Positions 7,459 to 16,340 of a stretch of DNA of 32,793 nucleotides are shown piece by piece; position 1 is the stretch's first letter, and each line of letters begins with the position of its first letter. Position numbers and translations under genes: made by a program. The notes below the pieces were generated by a model. That model was not told the origin of the DNA. It was given only the letters and a program-made list of their open reading frames with translations, and made no database searches. The stretch is taken from positions 1 through 32,793 of the forward strand of contig BDSV01000117.1 in assembly GCA_002898075.1 (NCBI GenBank), written 5' to 3'. The DNA is from a bacterium BMS3Abin03. Lineage in GTDB: Bacteria > Bacteroidota > Ignavibacteria > Ignavibacteriales > Ignavibacteriaceae.

Positions 7459-9969
7459 ATGGATAATTTAAAAACCGGTATCGATTTTAGTAAACTTACA
7501 ATTGAAGAAAGTTTAAAACAGCTTAATGTCGATCTACAAAACGGACTATCACAAGAGGAAGTTGAAATAAGACTTAAGCAGTTCGGACCAAACGCTCTTG
7601 AAGAAAAAAAGGCAAGCGCGCTGCTTAAATTTCTATCTTACTTTTGGGGACCTATTCCCTGGATGATTGAAATTGCAGCTATACTTTCCGCAACCATTCA
7701 GCATTGGCCCGATTTTTTTATTATTTTGTTTCTTCTCCTATTCAATGCTTCTGTCGGTTTCTGGCAGGAACACCAGGCAGCCAGTGCAGTTGAAGCTTTA
7801 AAAAAACAATTGGCTATGAAAGGTCGCGCTAAGCGTAATAGAAAATGGATGGAAGTGGACTCTTCACAATTAGTACCCGGCGACATTGTACGAATAAGAC
7901 CCGGCGACATTATTCCCGCTGATACAAAATTGATAGAAGGTGATTACCTTAGCGTCGATCAATCTGCATTAACCGGTGAGTCGCTGCCGGTAACGAGAAA
8001 GGCAGGAGAAATTGTTTTCTCGGGGTCTATTGCTAAACAAGGAGAAATGGTGGCATTAGTAATTACAACGGGAAAAGACACTTTCTTTGGACAAACCGCC
8101 AAGCTCGTATCCGAGGCAAAATCCGTATCTCACTTTCAAAAAGCTGTTTTGAAGATTGGGGATTACCTAATCTATTTGAGTTTGGGACTTGCAGCTATTC
8201 TTGTTCTCGATGAACTTTTCAGAGGTTCTTCATTTATTACTTTAATTCAATTCACATTAATTTTAGTAGTCGCAGCCATTCCAGCCGCTATGCCTGCTGT
8301 TCTTTCCGTAACAATGGCTATCGGGGCAATGGTGCTTGCAAAGAAAAAAGCCATTGTAACCCGGTTAGAATCAATTGAAGAAATGGCGGGAATGGACATT
8401 TTATGCTCGGACAAAACCGGAACTTTAACACAGAATAAGCTTACACTGGGGGAACCCGCGCCATTCGGTGCGGATAATCAGCAGGATGTTGTTCTTGCGG
8501 GAGCATTAGCATCTAAAGCTGAAAATCAAGATGCAATCGATTTAGCAGTTATCGCCGGTCTTTCGGATCCAAAAGTTTTAGAACTCTACACCCAGCAGAA
8601 ATTTTTCCCCTTCGATCCGGTTCATAAGCGTACAGAAGCAGAAATCACAGCAAAAGACGGAAGCTCTTTTAAAGTAACAAAGGGAGCGCCGCAAGTTATT
8701 ATTGATATGTGTAATCTTCCTAAAGAAAAAGTGGAATCCATACAAACCAAAGTTAATGAATATGCTAAAAAGGGATATCGTACGCTTGGGGTTGCTCGAA
8801 CCGATGAAAATAATAATTGGAAATTTTTAGGATTACTGCCGTTATTCGATCCGCCGCGCGAAGATTCGGCAGATATGATAAAACGTGCACAGGAACACGG
8901 CATTGAAGTCAAGATGGTTACAGGAGACAATGCAGCAATAGGAAAACAAATTGCCTCGGAATTGGGACTTAAAACTAATATTCACACAGCAAGCGAGTTT
9001 TTTAAGAAGGGAGTAGATGAAGAAGACCTTTCATCAAAAATGCTTGAGAAAGTAGAAAAAGCCGATGGATTTGCAGAAGTGTTTCCAAAACATAAATACG
9101 AAATTGTTAAAGCGTTGCAAGCTCGGGGTCATATTGCAGGTATGACAGGGGATGGAGTTAACGATGCACCGGCGCTAAAACAGGCAAATATTGGTATTGC
9201 CGTTAGCGGAGCAACCGATGCTGCACGGGCGGCGGCGGCATTAGTATTAACAGCTCCCGGTCTCTCGGTTATTATAAAAGCAATAGAGGAAGCCCGGATG
9301 ATCTTCGAGCGTATGAATTCTTATGCAATCTACCGAATTACCGAAACCATTCGTATTATGTTTTTTGTTGTTCTCGCAATGATGGTTTTTAACTTTTACC
9401 CTATTACATCGGTTATGATAATTTTGCTCGCTGTTCTTAACGATCTGCCGATTATGACGATCGCTTATGACAACACCTGGCTCGATCCGAAACCGGTGCG
9501 ATGGGATATGCACCGCGTTCTTACGCTTTCAACCACTTTAGGACTTCTAGGAGTCATCGAAACATTTTTACTGCTTGCTATCGCAAGGTTATGGCTGGGA
9601 TTAGATGTTGCCCATCTACAATCATTCATCTATTTGAAATTAGCTGTTGCCGGACATATGACATTGTTTGTTGTACGTACTAAAAAACCATTTTTATCAA
9701 AACCCTTTCCTGCAAAAATACTTTTATTTGCCATTCTCGGAACGCAAGTTTTGGCGGCTGCTATAGTTGGATTTGGCATCTTCGTACCAAATATTCCATG
9801 GAGTTATGTAGGACTGATTTGGGTTTATTGTATTATTTGGGCATTTATTGAAGATTGGGCAAAATTACAAATGTATAAACATCTTAATTTAACGGGCAAA
9901 CGACATACGGGTTTCTTAAAAATATTAAAAACTCCATTACACGAACATGGCTATTTGAGAAACAAATAA
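7459..9969 (+). CDS. P3A-type plasma-membrane H+-transporting ATPase (copy 2)
   Basis: P-type proton pump of 836 residues, paralogous to the protein at 883. It keeps TGES, DKTGT with phosphorylated Asp318, KGAP, MVTGDN and GDGVNDAPALKQA. The M6 motif VLND (Asp662) corresponds to Asp714 of copy 1. The M4 motif is IPAAMPA where copy 1 has IPVALPA, a difference close to the ion pathway. It lacks the roughly 50-residue P-domain insert of copy 1. A strong Shine-Dalgarno (AGAGGAGA) lies 4 nt before the ATG. A long upstream gap suggests its own promoter, so the two pumps may be expressed under different conditions. It converges on the second permease; a palindromic repeat and a hairpin lie in the gap. 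Confidence 0.93.
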   Translation: MDNLKTGIDFSKLTIEESLKQLNVDLQNGLSQEEVEIRLKQFGPNALEEKKASALLKFLSYFWGPIPWMIEIAAILSATIQHWPDFFIILFLLLFNASVGFWQEHQAASAVEALKKQLAMKGRAKRNRKWMEVDSSQLVPGDIVRIRPGDIIPADTKLIEGDYLSVDQSALTGESLPVTRKAGEIVFSGSIAKQGEMVALVITTGKDTFFGQTAKLVSEAKSVSHFQKAVLKIGDYLIYLSLGLAAILVLDELFRGSSFITLIQFTLILVVAAIPAAMPAVLSVTMAIGAMVLAKKKAIVTRLESIEEMAGMDILCSDKTGTLTQNKLTLGEPAPFGADNQQDVVLAGALASKAENQDAIDLAVIAGLSDPKVLELYTQQKFFPFDPVHKRTEAEITAKDGSSFKVTKGAPQVIIDMCNLPKEKVESIQTKVNEYAKKGYRTLGVARTDENNNWKFLGLLPLFDPPREDSADMIKRAQEHGIEVKMVTGDNAAIGKQIASELGLKTNIHTASEFFKKGVDEEDLSSKMLEKVEKADGFAEVFPKHKYEIVKALQARGHIAGMTGDGVNDAPALKQANIGIAVSGATDAARAAAALVLTAPGLSVIIKAIEEARMIFERMNSYAIYRITETIRIMFFVVLAMMVFNFYPITSVMIILLAVLNDLPIMTIAYDNTWLDPKPVRWDMHRVLTLSTTLGLLGVIETFLLLAIARLWLGLDVAHLQSFIYLKLAVAGHMTLFVVRTKKPFLSKPFPAKILLFAILGTQVLAAAIVGFGIFVPNIPWSYVGLIWVYCIIWAFIEDWAKLQMYKHLNLTGKRHTGFLKILKTPLHEHGYLRNK

Positions 9970-10049
9970 ATTGTTTTATTCCTTTATTATCGAGATGGTC
10001 AATTGTGATGCTGAAAATATTTGAAAAGAATTTATGTATATCTTTTACA

Positions 10050-10139
10050 AATTGGTTTTCGGATTTTGGTTCTATTATAAACTAACCTTTATCCTATCTT
10101 AAAAAGAGATGAGTTTATTGTAAAATCCGAAAACCGATT
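10050..10139. repeat. Palindromic repeat, family 1, copy A
   Basis: 90-bp element bounded by 18-bp inverted arms: AATTGGTTTTCGGATTTT at 10050-10067 and its near-perfect complement at 10122-10139, with one T:G wobble. The centre holds a weaker dyad, CTTAAAAAGAG. Copies with nearly the same arms lie at 15377 and 27425. It sits between the convergent ends of an ATPase and a permease gene. No open frame or transposase is present. Confidence 0.8.
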
Positions 10140-10248
10140 AAAATAGTGCATATTAAACAGTTAATAATTCAAGTTATCGTTTCATTACCGCCGGGATTAA
10201 GAGCTTGTGTGAAAATATCATTAATGTAAAAAACCCCATCCCCAAACC

Positions 10249-10269
10249 CCTTCCCTTGAAAAGGGAAGG
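10249..10269. repeat. Hairpin CCTTCCCTT/AAGGGAAGG between convergent genes
   Basis: A perfect 9-bp stem with a 3-nt loop follows a C-rich run (ACCCCATCCCC). It lies 26 bp beyond the 3' end of the minus-strand permease. The composition resembles widespread REP-like palindromes. It may also act as a terminator for either gene, though no T tract follows. Confidence 0.5.
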
Positions 10270-10295
10270 CGGTTAGCCCGAGTAAATTATTACAA

Positions 10296-11609
10296 CTATT
10301 CATTACCGGTATTATGTAACTTCCCAAAACCGCGCTTCGATAAATATCTATACAACGATTCTATTATAACGGCTGCTGCAAAGGTTACTAAGGTACCGTA
10401 AAAAACCATTTTTTGGTCGCGCCACTGGAAATACATTAATAAAATAAATACCGCAAGCACTACAATAAAATTAAACACTACCCAAAAGCGGCTGCCGCCA
10501 ATTTCTTTTATTAATATTAGATGTGAATAAATAACGAACAAATATATTATTGTAAATACCGCACTCGTAATTGCGGCAATTCCCCCGATATTAAACAGGA
10601 GTGCAAATATTAACCCCAATGCGGCGGTAAAGTAAAGCCCCTCATTTGTACCGAACCAAACCTTCCGCTCAAAAATTTCAGGTAGTTCACCTTCTTTGGC
10701 AAAAGAGTATGCAACATTTGCTCCGCCGTACAAAGTAGCATTAAGCGCCGATGAAATTGAAAACAATGCACCGATAGATATTAACAAAAATCCAAACTGC
10801 CCTAAGAATGGCTGAGCTGCAACTGCTAAAGCATTATCCTGTGCTTTTATTAATGCATCTATCGGCAGATTACCCACAGCAACCAATGCAACCGAAATAT
10901 AAACAAACGCTACAACCGCAATACTTATATAAATCGCTTTCGGAACATTCTTTTTCGGTTTCTCCATATTTTCAGAAATATTGGTTATTAAACCAAATCC
11001 CATGTAAGAAAGGAAGAAAATAACAGAAGCATTTACCAGCCCGCTTACATGTCCTGCATCAAATGCAGGTACAATATAATCCGGTTTTATCATCAGAAAA
11101 CCGAAAACGATAAAGACACCTAAAATTAATAACTTTATCAAAACAATATATACTTCGGTTTTCCCCACAGCTTTTGAACCGAAAAAATTCAACACGGTAA
11201 AAAACGAAATAACTACGGTTTCGGTAATGCCCATCGCTATTGAGGAAACGGGTATATTAAGCAACGGCAGAAAGTACCCGGCAAAACCTTTGGCAAACAT
11301 AGAAATAGACACCACATAGCTAAACCACATCAAAATACTTAAGCTGCCTGTTACAATCGTATCACCAAATCCTCTAAGTATAAATGCAATCGGTCCGGCA
11401 TTAGAAACAATTTTAGCACCCATTTTTGTATATGAGTAAGCTACCGTAAGTGCGAATAACCCGGAAAGCACAAAAGCTTCCGGCAGATCCTGTTTTGCAA
11501 TCTGAGCGCCCACACCAAAGATTGCAAAAATACTTGCTCCAATCATTGTTCCAACTGCAATAGAAATTGCCTGGGTTAAACTGATTTTTCGTTTGTTATT
11601 ATTTTCCAT
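10296..11609 (-). CDS. APC-superfamily amino-acid permease (copy 2)
   Basis: Integral membrane transporter of 437 residues with about 12 hydrophobic segments. The first helix carries G-T-M-I-G-A-S-I-F, the APC substrate motif. The sixth-helix region reads S-Y-M-G-F-G-L-I followed by E-N-M-E-K-P-K-K-N-V-P-K-A-I. It belongs to the same broad family as the permease at 4036, but sequence identity is modest and it lies on the opposite strand, so this is not a simple tandem duplication. It is divergent from the histidine kinase gene (167-bp gap) and convergent with H+-ATPase copy 2. Substrate is not predictable from the sequence. Confidence 0.87.
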   Translation of the reverse strand: MENNNKRKISLTQAISIAVGTMIGASIFAIFGVGAQIAKQDLPEAFVLSGLFALTVAYSYTKMGAKIVSNAGPIAFILRGFGDTIVTGSLSILMWFSYVVSISMFAKGFAGYFLPLLNIPVSSIAMGITETVVISFFTVLNFFGSKAVGKTEVYIVLIKLLILGVFIVFGFLMIKPDYIVPAFDAGHVSGLVNASVIFFLSYMGFGLITNISENMEKPKKNVPKAIYISIAVVAFVYISVALVAVGNLPIDALIKAQDNALAVAAQPFLGQFGFLLISIGALFSISSALNATLYGGANVAYSFAKEGELPEIFERKVWFGTNEGLYFTAALGLIFALLFNIGGIAAITSAVFTIIYLFVIYSHLILIKEIGGSRFWVVFNFIVVLAVFILLMYFQWRDQKMVFYGTLVTFAAAVIIESLYRYLSKRGFGKLHNTGNE

Positions 11610-11776
11610 TGATCTTACACATCACAAAAATTTACAAATAATATATAATAATATAATAAATGGTAACGAATAGTTTAACAAATAATTTTGATATACTTAC
11701 GTTTGACCGGCTGCGTGGTTACTACAGATAAAATTGTTAATTTTGTTGAAGAATAAAAAAGTAATCCTGATCAGCT

Positions 11777-13897
11777 ATGAACATTTATTCACTACCGGCA
11801 ATTATATCTTTCACTGTAAATTTCAGTATCTGGCTCATAATACTTTTAGATAATCCGAAATCATCGGTTAACCGTGCATTTTCAATTTTTGTATTCAGTT
11901 TTGCTCTGTGGAACGTTTCTGAAATAATAATTCTGAACAGTGCAAATGCAGAAAGCGCATTATTTGCTGCGCAGATTTTGTACAGGATAATCTTTTTAAC
12001 GCCTGCACTTTTTGTTATCACCGCATATTTTTTCCCGAAGAACTTTCATCCTTTTACAAAAAGAATATCATTTTTTGTAATTCTTTTTGCAATCCCGGTA
12101 ATATTGCTCGCTCTTTCCTTCCCCAATTTTCAATTAAAGTTAATTCCAATTGAAGAATTTCAAAAAACATATTATTATGAATTTAATTATAAAGGAGACG
12201 TTAAATTTATTCTCCTTTTACTATGTGCTCTAACCTATGTTGTATGGGGTACAACTGTATTGATTCTTAAAATTTCGAAGCTTAGAACTGTTAGACAAAA
12301 AAACCAAACAAAATTTTTATTGACGGGAATTTTGTCAATTTTTATTCTCTATATTTTAATAAATCTATTACGAACAGTTTTAGAACAAACAGTTTCATAT
12401 TATTTTCTTGCAACAATTCTAACTTTCTTAATAAGTTTGTTCTTTCTACTTGCTTTAGTAAAATATAAAATTTTCAATATCACCAGGTTAATTAAAGGTG
12501 GTATTACATATTCTATCTTATCTTCTATAGTTCTTGCAGTTTATTTTATAATAATTCATGGATTGAGTAAAAGCTTAGAAAACTTTTTCCGGATAGATTC
12601 TAATATAATTAATGCGCTAATAATTCTGCTTCTTTTTTTCTTTATCCTGCCGCTGGAAAGAAAACTTCAAACGCTAATTGATAAAATTATAAAACGGGAT
12701 ATTGTAAAATACCGTCATAATTTTTACAAACTGTCGCGCAGTCTTTTAAATTATTATGAGCCGGAAACTTTCTTCAAAAAGATTAACGATTTTTTAGAGT
12801 ATAATTTTAACTCTGCAAAAATTTATACATTCGTTATAGATAAAGATGAAGAAAGATTTATAGAACTGAAAAACTCAACTGTTTCTATATCATTTAAAAA
12901 AGATGACTGGTTTGTTAGGCAAATTATCAGGTATAAAAGAGCCGTAGAGTTATACGAATTGAGACATCATCAGATTGCTGCCGAACAATTAGAATATTTA
13001 AAAGAAAAAGATATACGGGTAATCTTACCTCTTATTTTTGAAAATAAACTGGCAACCATAATTATGCTTTCGGCCAAAAAATTCAAAGTCGATTATTCCG
13101 AAGAAGAATTAGAACGGCTCTCAATATTCGCTAACGAAATTGCAATTGCTTACCAGCGCAATAAAATTATTGAAGATTTACAGGAAAGAACCAAGGAAAG
13201 ATTCCGGCTTGAAAAACTGGCTGCGTTGGGAGAATTAACAGCCGGTGTTGCCCACGAAATTCGGAACCCGTTAAATACGATTTCCGTTGCCGCTGAAACA
13301 ATGCTAAAGAAAAAAATATCAGATGAAGATCAGAAAGATTTACAGAACTACATACTTGAAGAAGCAAAAAGATTAGAACATATTTTACAAGATTTTCTTA
13401 GTTTCTCAAAACCGCGTACTGCAGTAATCGAAGATGTAAACCTGCAGGAACTTTTTGACCGCGTTATTATAGCATTGCAGGCAAGAAATGACAATGATTT
13501 TATCATCAGGCGAGAAATTAAACTGAGCAAAGATTATATAAGCAGCAATAAAGAATTGTTATTCCAAATATTGCTTAATTTGGGAATTAACGCTATCGAA
13601 GCCATCGAACAAAGATGCAGGGAGTTTCCTGATTTTGAGTGTGATAAGGGATTGATTATATTAAAAGTTTTTGAAAATGAAGAAAACATTATTATTTCGG
13701 TTTCAGATAACGGAACCGGAATAAAACCTGAGAATACCGATTCTGTTTTCAACCCGTTTTTTACAACAAAAGAAACCGGAACAGGATTAGGATTGTCTAT
13801 TGTTCACATCCTTGTGGAAAGTTTAAATGGTAGAATTAAATTAAATTCATGGTTGGGAAAAACGGAATTTTCATTATTATTTAAAAAGAATTATTAA
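11777..13897 (+). CDS. Sensor histidine kinase with multi-helix membrane N-terminus and GAF-like region
   Basis: 706-residue sensor kinase. About nine hydrophobic helices fill residues 5-300. A soluble region with a GAF-like pattern follows (about 320-470), then a HisKA domain with the H-box G-V-A-H-E-I-R-N-P-L (phosphorylated His493). The HATPase domain at the end shows N-L-G-I-N-A-I-E-A (N box), D-N-G-T-G-I (G1), F-F-T-T-K (F box) and G-T-G-L-G-L-S (G2). The architecture resembles PrsK-type kinases that work with NtrC-like partners, but no exosortase genes are present here. The response regulator starts 11 bp downstream, so they form a cognate pair. The signal is unknown; the membrane part makes a membrane-borne or lipid-soluble cue plausible. 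Confidence 0.9.
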   Translation: MNIYSLPAIISFTVNFSIWLIILLDNPKSSVNRAFSIFVFSFALWNVSEIIILNSANAESALFAAQILYRIIFLTPALFVITAYFFPKNFHPFTKRISFFVILFAIPVILLALSFPNFQLKLIPIEEFQKTYYYEFNYKGDVKFILLLLCALTYVVWGTTVLILKISKLRTVRQKNQTKFLLTGILSIFILYILINLLRTVLEQTVSYYFLATILTFLISLFFLLALVKYKIFNITRLIKGGITYSILSSIVLAVYFIIIHGLSKSLENFFRIDSNIINALIILLLFFFILPLERKLQTLIDKIIKRDIVKYRHNFYKLSRSLLNYYEPETFFKKINDFLEYNFNSAKIYTFVIDKDEERFIELKNSTVSISFKKDDWFVRQIIRYKRAVELYELRHHQIAAEQLEYLKEKDIRVILPLIFENKLATIIMLSAKKFKVDYSEEELERLSIFANEIAIAYQRNKIIEDLQERTKERFRLEKLAALGELTAGVAHEIRNPLNTISVAAETMLKKKISDEDQKDLQNYILEEAKRLEHILQDFLSFSKPRTAVIEDVNLQELFDRVIIALQARNDNDFIIRREIKLSKDYISSNKELLFQILLNLGINAIEAIEQRCREFPDFECDKGLIILKVFENEENIIISVSDNGTGIKPENTDSVFNPFFTTKETGTGLGLSIVHILVESLNGRIKLNSWLGKTEFSLLFKKNY

Positions 13898-13908
13898 ACT
13901 TAATTTGG

Positions 13909-15321
13909 ATGATGGAAAAATTTAAAGCGACAATATTAATAGTTGATGATGAAGAGAAAACCCGCAAAGTTTTAAAAATTGATTTGCAGGATAATTACAG
14001 AGTACTGCTCGCAAAAAATGGGAACGAAGCGGTTCAATTACTAAAAGATAATAATATTCACCTGATACTTTCAGACCTGAGAATGCCTGATATGGATGGA
14101 CTCGAGCTTTTATATTTTGTTCAACAGAAGCATCCTAACATTCCGGTTATAATTATTACTGCTTACGGCAGCGTAGAAAATGCAGTTGAAGCTATGAAAA
14201 TGGGCGCTTACGATTACATACTAAAACCGGTTAAGATAGATGAACTTGATACGTTGATAAATAAATCACTGCATTTGGGCAGATTAATAAGTGAAAACAT
14301 AGAACTTAAAGAGCGGCTGAAAAAATACGAAGGTTTCAATGAAATAATAACCATAAATCCTAAAATCAAATCGTTATTTGAAAAGATAAATCATGTTGCA
14401 GATACTCCGGCAACAGTGTTAATTGAGGGTGAATCGGGAACGGGTAAACAACTCTTTGCACAGGCAGTTCACTATCTTAGTAAAAGAGCCGATAAGCCCT
14501 TCATTGAAATTAATTGCGGAGCAATTCCTCATGATTTATTAGAGAGTGAATTATTCGGACATGAAAAAGGGTCTTTTACAGGTGCGGTAACTACAAGGAA
14601 AGGCAAATTTGAATTGGCTGACAACGGAACATTGTTCTTAGATGAAATAGGAGAAATGCCGCTCGATCTCCAGGTGAAATTATTGCATGTTTTAGAAAAC
14701 CAAAAGTTTACAAGAGTGGGGGGTACCAAATTTTTTGAAACCGACACGAGAATAGTTGCAGCCACAAATCGCAATTTACAAGAAGAAGTTACAAACGGAA
14801 ATTTCAGGCAGGATCTTTACTACCGTTTGAAAGTAGTTTCCCTGTTTATTCCACCGCTTCGCGAGAGAAAGGAAGACATCCCGCTTCTTGTGAAACATTT
14901 TCTTAAAAAGCATCAAAACCTGAACCCTGAAAACAATCTGATAATTACCGATGAAGCTATTAAAATACTGCAAAAATATAATTGGCCCGGCAATATTCGT
15001 GAATTGGAAAATACAATTCTGCAGGCAGTAATTCTTGCAGCAAATGGTTTTATCACACCCGATTTGCTTCCTGAAGAAATAAAAAATTTCTACGAACTGA
15101 ACTATAAAGATCTGCCGCTTACAAAGGATGCACTTCAAGAAGAAAAAAAGAAGGGAACTGAAAAAATAATCGATGACCTGGAATATAAATTTTTAATCAA
15201 TCTTCTTAAAAAAACCTCCGGCAATATTAGTCACGCTGCAGAATTAAGCGGTTACAACCGCAGACAAATACAAAATCTAATTAAAAAACACAATATTAAA
15301 ACAGACGACTTCAGGTATTAA
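13909..15321 (+). CDS. NtrC-family sigma54-dependent response regulator
   Basis: 470-residue activator of sigma54 RNA polymerase. The receiver domain (about 6-120) has the acidic pair in V-D-D-E-E, the phosphorylated Asp56 in S-D-L-R-M-P and the Lys of K-P-V. The AAA+ domain shows Walker A (G-E-S-G-T-G-K), the sigma54-contact loop as GSFTGA (a known variant of GAFTGA), Walker B (L-F-L-D-E-I-G-E-M) and the R-x-D-L-Y-Y-R-L sensor region. A Fis-type helix-turn-helix ends the protein (A-A-E-L-S-G-Y-N-R-R-Q-I). ATG codons at 13909 and 13912 are both possible starts. It is paired with the kinase 11 bp upstream. Genes with GG-N10-GC-like promoters nearby are its likely targets; the best candidate seen is upstream of 15775. 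Confidence 0.94.
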   Translation: MMEKFKATILIVDDEEKTRKVLKIDLQDNYRVLLAKNGNEAVQLLKDNNIHLILSDLRMPDMDGLELLYFVQQKHPNIPVIIITAYGSVENAVEAMKMGAYDYILKPVKIDELDTLINKSLHLGRLISENIELKERLKKYEGFNEIITINPKIKSLFEKINHVADTPATVLIEGESGTGKQLFAQAVHYLSKRADKPFIEINCGAIPHDLLESELFGHEKGSFTGAVTTRKGKFELADNGTLFLDEIGEMPLDLQVKLLHVLENQKFTRVGGTKFFETDTRIVAATNRNLQEEVTNGNFRQDLYYRLKVVSLFIPPLRERKEDIPLLVKHFLKKHQNLNPENNLIITDEAIKILQKYNWPGNIRELENTILQAVILAANGFITPDLLPEEIKNFYELNYKDLPLTKDALQEEKKKGTEKIIDDLEYKFLINLLKKTSGNISHAAELSGYNRRQIQNLIKKHNIKTDDFRY

Positions 15322-15376
15322 CCCGGGAATTATTTACTGTGCATTTAATTTGTGGAGAAGATATAATATAATTTCT

Positions 15377-15485
15377 ATTTGGTTCTCGGATTTTTCCATG
15401 TTCTTCTCTCTTTTTACCTGTCCCGACTTTTGCGGGAAGAGAGATTTGAGTGAATTCGTTAAAAACCAAAATCCGAAAACCAAAT
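15377..15485. repeat. Palindromic repeat, family 1, copy B
   Basis: 109-bp element with inverted arms ATTTGGTTCTCGGATTTT (15377-15394) and the complement of ATTTGGTTTTCGGATTTT (15468-15485), one mismatch. An inner dyad (TCCCGAC...CGGGA, flanked by CTCTCTT/AAGAGAG-like arms) lies in the centre. Similarity to copy C extends outside the arms: ATTTACTGTGCATTTAATT begins at 15332, and TTTATTACCGG ends at 15521. Confidence 0.8.
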
Positions 15486-15697
15486 TATAAATAGACTGAG
15501 TGCAACTTTTTTTATTACCGGATTAATAGTGCGTAATTTTATTTCACACTTACAATTTGCATTAAGCTCCAAAAAGAAAGTCTTGGTTTTTTTACTGCGA
15601 AATCAGAGTTCCCAAATTATAATCTTTCAATACAAATAATTATCACCCGTTTTTGTAACTTCTTATATTATAATTACTTATACCCAATTAATATTCT

Positions 15698-15713
15698 TGG
15701 CACTTGCTTTGTT
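15698..15713 (+). promoter_or_regulatory. Candidate sigma54 promoter of the SPW-repeat gene
   Basis: TGGCACT-N4-TTGT matches the sigma54 consensus TGGCACG-N4-TTGC at the GG, the spacing and all but the last -12 base. It lies about 60 bp upstream of the ATG at 15775 and shortly after a sigma54 activator gene. The T in place of the -12 C weakens the call. Confidence 0.35.
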
Positions 15714-15774
15714 TTATAAAAAGTAGTTCTGTAATTAATGATTATTTATTCACGAAACAAATGAGGTAAACAAA

Positions 15775-16110
15775 ATGTGGCAAGGATGGACAAACGGAAT
15801 AATCGGTGTTTGGCTTTTCATAGCTGCTTTCCTAAGTTTTACACCACAAGGAAATATGTGGAATCTTCTTATTATAGGAATTGTAGCAGCTATAGTCGGC
15901 TTTACAATGGTTAAAGAAAAACCATGGCAAGCCTGGTTAACTGGTATAGTTGGTATCTGGTTAATTATCGCAGCTTTCATACCGGGTTTAACAATGCAAT
16001 TAGGTAATGAATGGAATGCAATTATTTCAGGAATTTTGCTGATGATCGGTGGTTTTAGTGCGCTTGGTCGAACGAACGAAATAACAGATACTCATGCACA
16101 TGCTCATTAA
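15775..16110 (+). CDS. SPW-repeat small membrane protein
   Basis: 111-residue membrane protein built of two tandem SPW-type units. Each opens with a Trp-rich motif (W-Q-G-W-T-N-G-I-I-G-V-W-L and W-Q-A-W-L-T-G-I-V-G-I-W-L) and continues into a second helix, giving four hydrophobic segments. The tail ends in a His-rich H-A-H-A-H, which could bind metal. A Shine-Dalgarno GAGGT lies 8 nt before the ATG. A candidate sigma54 promoter precedes it and a good terminator follows, so it is probably monocistronic. Function of the family is unknown. Confidence 0.8.
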   Translation: MWQGWTNGIIGVWLFIAAFLSFTPQGNMWNLLIIGIVAAIVGFTMVKEKPWQAWLTGIVGIWLIIAAFIPGLTMQLGNEWNAIISGILLMIGGFSALGRTNEITDTHAHAH

Positions 16111-16233
16111 CAAAGCTTTATTGGAATTATGACTTTCGATGATGATTGTTTTGATTAGTTTTTATAAAACTAAGATTGACATAATAAAAAATAGATGATG
16201 CGATAAAAAAGTTTTGATATTGAGTTTCCCAGC

Positions 16234-16267
16234 AAACCGGATTACAAAAATGTTATCCGGTTTTTTT
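16234..16267 (+). terminator. Rho-independent terminator after the SPW-repeat gene
   Basis: Stem AAACCGGAT/ATCCGGTTT (9 bp) with a 12-nt loop, followed by a run of T. It lies 124 bp after the SPW-repeat stop and before the TetR gene on the same strand. Confidence 0.75.
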
Positions 16268-16340
16268 ATTAATGAACTTGACTCGTTATTAAAGATAATT
16301 TATTTTTGTAAGTAAGTGATTACATAACTATTATGGCGCT

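Noticed and set aside
7406-7471. Short frame (21 codons) overlapping the start of H+-ATPase copy 2, possible leader peptide
   Set aside because: It has no ribosome binding site, no attenuator-like structure and unremarkable codons; chance is the simpler explanation.
9501-9683. Frame inside H+-ATPase copy 2 and similar antisense or alternative frames within other genes
   Set aside because: They lie wholly within well-supported genes and lack family features or start signals.
10050-10139. Palindromic repeats considered as CRISPR or as simple terminators
   Set aside because: Copies are kilobases apart with no spacers, and the arms lack a GC-rich stem followed by T's in a consistent direction.
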